From Baffinella frigidus (taxonomy: Eukaryota; Cryptophyceae; Cryptomonadales; Baffinellaceae), in the NCBI GenBank assembly GCA_026770585.1, contig MU646373.1, positions 814,226 to 825,745 of the forward strand: a stretch of DNA of 11,520 bases. The letters are read 5' to 3'. Made by a program: the position numbers and the translations under genes. The notes beneath the pieces were generated by a model. It did no database searches and had not been told where the DNA came from. It saw only the letters and a list, made by a program, of their open reading frames with translations. This document shows, in pieces, positions 1-9,000 of this stretch (within the stretch, counting starts at the first letter, position 1; the number at the start of each line of letters is the position of its first letter).

Positions 1-36
1 CCTCTCTGTTTCTCTCGCTCTGAAGGAGGGACGCAC

Positions 37-90
37 CGCAATGTAGGGGAGCAGCGAGTCTCGCTGCCGAGTGTTCTTCAGATGTACCAC
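37..90 (-). CDS. CPSF1: CPSF160 exon 17 (last in window)
   Basis: 18 codons, phase 0-0, acceptor TCTCTCACTTCAG, donor GCG/GTGCGT. Encodes VVHLKNTRQRDSLLPYIA, following exon 16 as ALCIQ/VVHLKN, parallel to plant ALTVRVVTLLN; YIA is expected to be followed by the conserved VGT motif in the next exon, outside the window. Bases 1-36 are the start of that next intron. Confidence 0.86.
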
Positions 91-3000
91 CTGAAGTGAG
101 AGAGAGGGTCAGCGATAGAGTCTTCATATGACCCACCGAAACATCGTCCGCCGTGTCATCTCCCGGAGAGAGAGAGAGAGAGTCAGCGAGAGAGTCTTCT
201 GCACATGTACTACCCGTCACTGTTCGTGTCAGTGTTCATCAGATGCATCGCCTCAATATCATCCGCCGTGTCATCTCCCGACTCCACTTTGCCCACGATG
301 CGATCAAACCACTTAGCAATGATATGCGGTCAACCTACTTAGCAGTGACTGACGCCACTCTTCCCTGGATTTCCGGGCCAGATTGGTCACGTTACTGGCG
401 AACGGATGGGCAGTCTAAGCTCTACGGGAATTATGACATGTACACACGAGGAGGTGCGGGAAGATACCTCCAGCCTCCGACCCCTGTCCCCTGACCCCCA
501 ACCCCCACCCCCACCCCCCACCCCCAACCCCTAACAACCAACCCCTGACCCCAGAAACATCAACCCGAAGCCATCAGCCCTAACCCCTGACCCCGGAAAC
601 ATGAACCCAGCACCGTAACTGTTGGACCTGGATGCAGAGAGCGGTTTCGCCATTGTGATGTTCGAACATGTCCTCGAGCGTGTCGAGCACCTCGAACGTG
701 TGCGGCGCCAGCAGCTGGATCTGTGTGAATGTACGTGCATCAGTGCACATATATGAGTGTATACGTATATGAGTGTGTAATATACGTATATGAGCGACAC
801 CACACCATGTCAGAACGTGTGCGGCGCCAGCAGCTGGATCTGCCAAGTGGATCAACTCGAGGATCACGCTTGTGCTATTTCAGCCTCGGGATTTCGAAAA
901 TCGACACGATCGCACACCACATCATGTCAGAACGTGTGCGGCGCCAGCAGTTAGATCTGCCACGGCCCAATGTGGATTAAATCGAGGCTGGATCAAGGTC
1001 ATTTCCTTCAAGTAAAGGTTCAAATTCGACGGTGGTACCACACCTGTGTGAATATACGTATATGAGAGCACGAGTGTGTAATGTACGTATATGAGCGACA
1101 CCACACCATATCAAAACGTGTGTGGCGCCAGCAGTTGGATCTGCTCAAATCGAACATGTGGCTTCAGCCATTTCCTTCGACCAGACATTCGAAAACGAAT
1201 GCGCCGCCCTAGGAAATGGCGTAGCCTTCAGTCTCAGTTTGAACACCACACCTTCTCAGAACGTGTGCGGCGTCAGCAGTTGGACTTGCTTAGGCGTGTT
1301 CTGGGGTAGGCAATCAGTACTACAAGGGTACCTCGCTCATAAGAAAGCGCCCCCCCCCCCCAGGAGCACCATAGGGCCCTAGGCCGCGACACCAAACCAT
1401 ATCAAAACGTGTAGCGCTGTTGGATCTGCAATACCACACCATATCACTTCAATCTGCACCACCACACCCCATCGTGTGTTTTCCAATAACATCAAGCGTA
1501 CCGGCACATTAGATAGGGCAATAGGACGCACCAGAAACTTGGGTTCGGTGAGCTTTGGCACATTGGATAGGACAATAGGACCCACCAGAAACGTGGGCTC
1601 TGTGAGCGATGGCGCATTGGCGAGGGCGACAGGACGCACCACAAACTTTGGTTCGGTGAGCTTTGGCACATTTAGATAGGCCAATAGAACCCACCAGCGC
1701 ATTAGATAGGGCTATGGGACGCACCAGAAACTTGGGTTCGGTGAGCTTGGGCACGTTGTCCACCTCTTTGTAGTCCTCCGGGAGCCGGTCCTGCAAGAAA
1801 CGTTGATCAATCATGTTTATTCATTATTCATTTTTGTTCATTAATTATTCATTTTAATTGAGCCACATACACTATTTTATTCGAGCCACAGGCACCAGTA
1901 TATTTCATTTTATTCGAGCCACATGCACCAGGGCCTGCACACATCGCTCGTCCCATTGATTCATGCGCAACAGCCCGACACCACCGCTCCATTCAGCACC
2001 CTTCCCAACAACGCTGGTGAGGTGGCAGCGAAAACAATCGGGTTGTGGAGCAAGCGCCGCCAACCTTCTGCCAACCTTCTGGAGCAAGCAGGTCCAACCT
2101 TCTGAAATGCGGGGCGGCAAGGCGCACCCGGCCAAGGGTTATGCAAGCACGACACCGAGAGGGGTTGGTGACGAGCCTGGGCAACCTTGAACACGATCGT
2201 AACCTAACACCCTACGCAAGCGGGTCCAACCTTCGGGCGGCAAAGTGGACCTTTTCCCACGCAGGGGGCTTCGAGGGCTTTGTTGGGGCCCGAATATCGG
2301 GTGTTACGTGACCAATTTGCATTAGAAAAATCCTAAAAGTTAATTGTCTTCAGGCAAGTTGACTTTTGATGAAAGGTTCGTAGTCCACCGTGTAGATGGG
2401 TTATTCAACCACGACACCGAGAGGGGTTGGTACCTCTTGCATAGCTTCATCGACAGAGACGATCGCCACGTGGCAGCCCGTGGGGGCGTGGAACGTGATG
2501 TGGTGCACGTTGTAGCCTGCGGGTTCGGGTCTGAGGTTTAGGGTTTAGGGTTTAGGGTTTAGGGTTTAGGGTTTGGGGTTTGGGGTTTGGGATTTGGGGT
2601 TTGGGGTTTGGGGTTTAGAGTTAACCGATAGAGTGCTCGCGGGCGGGCCACGCGCAGTCAACGTTGAGCCCCTTGGGGATCTCGCAGATCTTCAGCATAC
2701 CCCTGCCCACACGATAACCGAGATCAGGTTCGGTCGTATCCTCTTTATCACACTCACGTGTGAGCCTTGAATGGTGTGATACAAAGCTCTCGAATCTACT
2801 GCTGCCACGAAGATCAGGTTCTTGCTGAGGAGGTAACCGAGATCAGGTTCCCAGATAGATAGCCGAGGTCAGGTTCCCAGATAGATAACCGAGGTCAGGT
2901 TCTCAGACACCACCGCCGCACTGGAGGCGTGCGCGGTCGCGCTCGCCTGGATATCGCGCTGTCACACCATAGATTTCGCGATTTGATGGGTGTCGAATCA

Positions 3001-6000
3001 ACTAGACGATTAGAGCGCAGTTTCACCCATATGGGTATCGAATCAAGTAGAGAATTAGACCTCGGCCGGTCGCGGCTCGGCAGGATTTCGCTCTCTAACA
3101 CCCTGGATTTCGACAAAAAGAAATGACCAGATCGGCAATGCACATGGATCGTATGATCCATGTGCATTGCGGTCAGCAATGCACATGGACCATACTAGTA
3201 TTTACTAGAGCAGTTGTATAGTGAATTTCGTTGCTGGCGCGTATTTATCACAAATTCTCGTCCGGATGAGGTTAGACCTGGGCCTGTCGCCGCAGTCGGC
3301 AATGCACACGATGACAAAGATCAGCTTCTTGCCCACAGGATAACCAAAATCAGGTTCTTGCCCAAAAGGCAACCGAGATCATGGCCTTAGACACCACCGC
3401 CCCTGGTGGCGTGACCGCGCGCGCTCGGCTGAATTCGCGCTGCAGAGCCCAAGAGTTCGCGGTTGAGGGATATCGAATCAAGTAGATGGTTAGACCTGGG
3501 GCGGTCCAGGTGCCCCGCTTCTTGAGGCTGCCACCGCCCAAGATAAGGGTGTGTATCCGATTTTATGCATATAATGATGCGGTCTTGCGCCTTTTTGTGT
3601 GGACAGATCCAGGTATGTTGATAGATGAGATTAGACCTGGGGCGGTCGCGGCCGCGGTCGGCAATGCACACGATCCCGTCGCGGCATTGTCCTGAGTGGT
3701 ACCGTGTCGACGACCGCACCTGCACGCAAATATCCCACCCACCTCTCGTCAGCCCCCCTCCCTCTCTCCCTCTCCCCCTCTCTCCCTCTCTCCCTCCCTC
3801 TCTCCCTCCCTCTCTCCCTCCCTCCCTCCCTCCCTCCCTCCCGATCCCGCCGAGGCACTGTCGTGAGTGGTACCGCGTTGACGACCGCACCTGCATGCGG
3901 TTACGGTTTGGGGTCGACGCGAAGGCTTGACAGGCGTCGGCGCAGCGTGCGAACATCACCGCGTGGGGTAGGCGAGATGGCAGCTTCCCGAGAGTGGTAG
4001 AGCGTTTGCGGTAATTGTTGTCCGTTTTGGACTTGCGGTTTGCCGATTTTCTGGTTTTTATTTGTACCAGAAGTGTCCATTTAAAATGTTTTACGACCTT
4101 AACAACATTTTGAAACGCCGGAAAACCGGAAAACCGCACGTCCAAAACGGACAACACTTACCGCAAACGCTCTACCGCGTCGCGGACCTCACCGTGGTCC
4201 GAGCGCTTCTCTCGAGAGCAACGCCGAGTGTCGAAGCACATTTCCCTGTACACTTGAAACGCAGGGCAATGTGCTTTGCAGTTCGATGGACCACCGTGGA
4301 GTGGTGAAGGGGCGCTGAACGATCCAACAGGGGTTCAATCCGGGGAAATATTTAATTTAAAAGAAAATGGATCCCTATGTGTTCATAGGAGTTGGAAGAA
4401 GATTAATTAGGGCCCTAGGTAAATTTAATTAGGGCAGAATCCGTTTTGAGAGTCCATTTTTTGTAATTAAACATGTCCCCGGATGAGGTTGGGGTGGGGA
4501 GAAGAAGAAGAGGGTGGGAAGGTAGGCTGGAGCGTACCCCCTCGTTGCGATCGAGTTTCCAAGGAACGATTCGGATGCTGCCGCGCGTGAAGTGGACCAC
4601 GCATGGCATCCGCGCCGCCACCAGCACCTGCAAAAAACACCGTCAAGACCCGACACAAGCCCCCACCGTCAAGACCCGACGGCGCTCGCCAACAACGGGG
4701 GGGTAGCTTCCCAATTCCACGCTGGCGGGAGAAGCTTCCCGATTCCGGTGCATCCGGCACTTTGATGTTCGGCAGGATGCAAACATGGCGGGTGCATTCG
4801 AGGCAGGCGCGGCACGCGTGCGTGGGCACCGCCATCGCCGTGGGTCAGTTAGATCGCCCTAGTGGATGAGACACTAGTTCCCATAACCACCCTCCGGTTG
4901 AGGGCTGCTTGAGCCCCCTGGTCTCGTCAAATCCCTCCCCCTAGCGTGCGCCGTCGGTTTATCAACTTATGAAATCTCGCTTTCCCCCCGCCATCGTTGC
5001 GTGCTAGATGCCGCTAGGCAGCACAGCGAGTTTTGGTGTCTAGCGGCACCTAGCACTGCCTGAGTAAAACCGGGCTCGCTTAAACCATAGTAACTACCCT
5101 GCTCTACTGTAATTTCTGCTCCACACGCGGTGTATGGCGAGCCCAGTTTTACAGACGCAGAGCTGCCAAGGGGGCGTAACCCCTAAAGACCAACTGGACT
5201 CGCCATACAATAATTTTAACTGCCCTGTTGCAAATGTGATTTATGGTGAGCCCAGTTTTACTCACGCATAGGTAGGGAGGGTACCCCGTGGCGACCACCA
5301 TATCCAATACGCTGCGGGTGCTCTCGGCACAGATGCGCACGGAGAGCTTCCCACGCGGGGTTGGGGGTTTGGGAGGGAGTGATAAATGGGAAGGGGGCAA
5401 ATGGCTCCAACTGTGGACCGTTCTAGAGGGTCACGTCCGGCGGCGTGTCCTATATTACTACCGCATTGTCGGTTTTTACTACTATCACTTGTACGGGGGG
5501 GGGGTTGCCACGGGGGGTTTTGGCTCCCAATTTTGAGCCATGGAGACCGCCGGTGCCGCCAAGGGGCATGTGGCGGGACGTGCGCAGCTCCTAGAGGCTC
5601 GCTATAAAACCATTTTTATCGCCCTGATGTACTGCACTTTCCGCTCTAAATGTGTTGTATGACGAGCCGAGTTTCACAGACACAGAGCCAGAGAAGACAG
5701 GGTATCCCGTAGAGACAGTGCCGTTTCGAGTGTGTCTTGGGGACGTGCCGGTAGTAAAATTTTGTACCGCCCGCTCAGAGGCCGGTACTAATTTCGGACG
5801 TGATAGTAAAGAAGGTACCCCGTGGAGACCGCCGGCGCCGCCAAACGACATGAGGCGGGACGTGCGCAGCTCCTGCAGCGACGCTTCGCGCGTAGGGTCC
5901 CCTGCCGCCCGACCGCTTGTCAGTCCGAACACCGGCACCGAGCGAAACCCAGTTTGACCATTTCAACGTGGAGTTTGACCATCTCAACGCACGCGCCAAG

Positions 6001-9000
6001 AGGTCAAGCGCCAGAGAACGCAGCGGCGGGCGCAGCTCCTGGAAAGACGCTGTGCGCGTAGGGTCTCCTGATAACCGCGCCGGCCTCTCGGTTATAAGCC
6101 CTCAACTCGGGTTGACCATCGCACCGCCTACGCCAAGAGGTCAATATTCCAAGACAGCAAGAGGTCAACATGGCAGGGAATGGCGCAAGAGACCGCAGCG
6201 GTGGTTTGGAGAATCCGGAGGGAGTCTGGTCTATCTGGCGTTGGCCACTCAGGATCCGTCGCTGCCAGGGAGAGAAGTTGGCAAACACTACGTCTCAAGG
6301 TGGATGTCGGTGTCTGTGGGGGGGCATCGATCAACTGCTGCGATCAAACGAGAGAAGGGTGCTTGTAGACGCATAGGTAGGCCTGTAGACGCATAGATAG
6401 GCCTACCCTAGGACTCCCTAGGGTCGTCTACCCTGTAGGGTCCACCACGTAAGGGATGTCTTGAACCCTCTTGGCGTTTGGTTGTACCTCGCTCCATCTC
6501 GTCAACGAACATGTCATCCCAGACAGTCTCCCCGCGAAGCATGAACTCGTGCGGCTCCCTCCGGAACCGAAGCGACGCAAACTCGCACCTGTTCGCCCCC
6601 CGAGATGTCACTACAACGATGAAACGCCGCGAAACGGCGCGTGTTCGCGCACTAAAATAGAATACACAGTATTAAATGACATCTCGTGGGGCGGAAAGGC
6701 ACCGCTTCGCGGACACGTCGCCGCCGACCGGGACGTGATGCCGAAACGACTTGTAAACAAGGAGGTCGCCCTGGGACGTGATCGCCACGAGACACAGGCA
6801 AGATCCGAGAAGAGGGTCGTGTGTGCCCGGGATGAACTCCACGCCGAGGTCCATAACCTGGTTCAGGGTGTATGGTTTAGGGTTTAGGGTTTTGGGTTTC
6901 GGGTTTCGGGTTTCGGATTTCGGGTTTCGGGTCCCGGGTTTCGTCACCAGAGGAGGCTCAAGCTCAGCGTCGGCGAGCTCTGCCTCCTTCGGCACCACCA
7001 GCGTATCCATCAGCGTCTGCGAAATGAGCAAACGAGACGTCAGCACCAGCCACGTGACCACAGCGAGATCCTTGACAGAGCCGTACTCCATGGGAGGGCG
7101 ATGATGCGGATGCAAACAGTGGGTGGTGCGCCACGGTGGCGCGAGACGCAAGATTCAAGACACTAGTCTGTTACCTCTGCCTGCGTAAAACTGGGCGCAA
7201 CATGAAACACATTTCGAGCAGAAACTCCAGTACAGAAGGGAACCTCAAATTCTTGTATGGCGAGCAGAAGTTTTGTCAGGGAGTGTAGTGCGAGTGACCC
7301 TACTAAGTGGACCTCACTAAGTGGACCATTCTCTAGAAGAGAGCATCTGCTGTCCTCTCAGGCACATAAAATTATGGCATCTGCTGTCCTCTCAGTTTCA
7401 GTGAGGGGGTGGTAGGTCTTCGTACCGAGTTTCCCATGGCGAGGTCTGGTAGTTCCAGCACCAGCTCCAGTCCCGGCGCCTGATTGGAAGGGAGCGTCAG
7501 TCCAAAGTCACTACCACCAACCCTCACGGGAGGACCAAATCCATTGATCTCGACCTGTTCCCAAAAGTTGATCATGTACCAAGATTTTGTCAACTTCACA
7601 TCAGACACCCCAGATCTGGGGTGTCTGCAAGGTAAATTTGAGGTCTGCAAATTGACGATTTGGTCTTTCCGTGAGGGTTGGTGGTGCGCAACAGCGCCAG
7701 GTTCTGCTGCTGATGCCCTGCACCAGAAAATGCTGCAGAGGCTTCTCAGGGACGCTCGTCGGAGAGGATTCTCGCACGCACCTTACATGTATTCAGAGAG
7801 GGAGGGAGGGAGGGAGGGAGGGAGGGAGGGAGGGAGGGAGGGAGGGGGAGAGAGAAGGCTCGATCGCACAGAGAAAGACAAGTCTCCCTCACACACCTCG
7901 CCGCTTCCCCGCACCACATCGAGAATCTGCCGTGAGAATCGCCAGGGCAGGCGGTAGTCCACCGACATGGGGTACAGTAAGTAGCACAATGCGCAGGGCA
8001 TGTGCGGTGCTGACGCTGGTTGTTTGTCAATAAATTACCAATTTCTTCACCACCGCACGCAACCCCCCCTCCTGCATGAAGGCTTGGATGGTGGTTGGCG
8101 AGTACCGAATGGACACGGAGACTGAGAAACTATCAACGTTTGAGATTCTCGACATGGTGAGATTCTGGCCCTCTGGTGATGCTCCCTCGATGAGGGGGTT
8201 GCGAATAAGACCCCCTTTGCTACGAGGGCTACCAGTACGCGGAGGGAGGAGTACCGAATAGACCAGGAGCGAGCCCTTTCGGGAGGCGACGGCCAAGTAG
8301 GCCTCGCCCCCCTTCCCGGCAGATCGGAAGAGGTTGGCGGTCGTCACGCGCTCGATGTGCGCCGACGGCACGAAGTTCAGCTGTCAGCACCGGGGGGCAA
8401 GTTACGTCTCCGAGGCGGGCCCGTTTCTTAAGGCTCATATAGACTTTTGTATCACTCAACTCAAGCCTCAAGGGTCTATCAAGAGTAAAAATAATAATAA
8501 TAAATAAGAGGAAGAGGAAGAAGAAGAAGAAGAAGAAGAAGAAGAAGAAGAAGAAGAAGAACAAGAAGACCAAGCAAGAAGAAGTTGAGCTGCTCGCGCC
8601 GGGCGGCAAGTTCAGCGGGCACGCTCCGCCATCCACCATCCCAGGGGAGAGCTCAGCCATATCTACCGTGCCAGGTGGGAGATCAGCCAGCCGCCGTTCC
8701 AGGGGGGGGCTCAGCCACAGCAAGGGAGTGTGGGGCAGCGTCGGTCCCGTGCCAGGAGGAGCTACCGCCTCCAGGCGGCACACAGGGTGCATGGTCGGTG
8801 AGACACTGCGACGCATGGGCGCTCAGGTGCAGACCCAAGATGCGTGTGGCACAGATGCGTGGCGTTCAGCCACCAACCCTCACGGCTTGGGCAAATCGAC
8901 GATTTTCGATTCGGGGTTTCAAGGGGGTTGACGTCGGAATCCGACTTCAACGGCTTTAATTCCCCTTGAAATCGAGAAATCAAAAATCGTCGATTTGCCC

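Noticed and set aside
721-1440. CRISPR-like array, from regularly placed 28-nt repeats
   Set aside because: Spacing is irregular, the repeats decay, and they are copies of the start of exon 16 in a eukaryotic intron.
2531-2622. Chromosome end or subtelomere, from the TTTAGGG repeats
   Set aside because: The tract is short, mixed with TTTGGGG, and is removed exactly as the intron between two exons that join into a conserved sequence.
3387-4157. Longest open frame in the window (256 codons, minus)
   Set aside because: It runs through a GGGA microsatellite, a foldback element and intron; only the part over exon 12 and its truncated copy is exon-derived, and that is shorter than the frame.
5917-6396. 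159-codon plus-strand frame
   Set aside because: Lies in intron 9 repeats, opposite to the gene, with no recognisable motif.
7484-8033. Two plus-strand frames of 157 and 120 codons
   Set aside because: They translate a family-2 element and an AGGG tract in the gene's intron 5.
8229-8816. 195-codon minus-strand frame with a poly-phenylalanine run
   Set aside because: The run is a GAA microsatellite; the frame joins exon 5, intron 4 and its repeats and has no protein-like composition outside exon 5.
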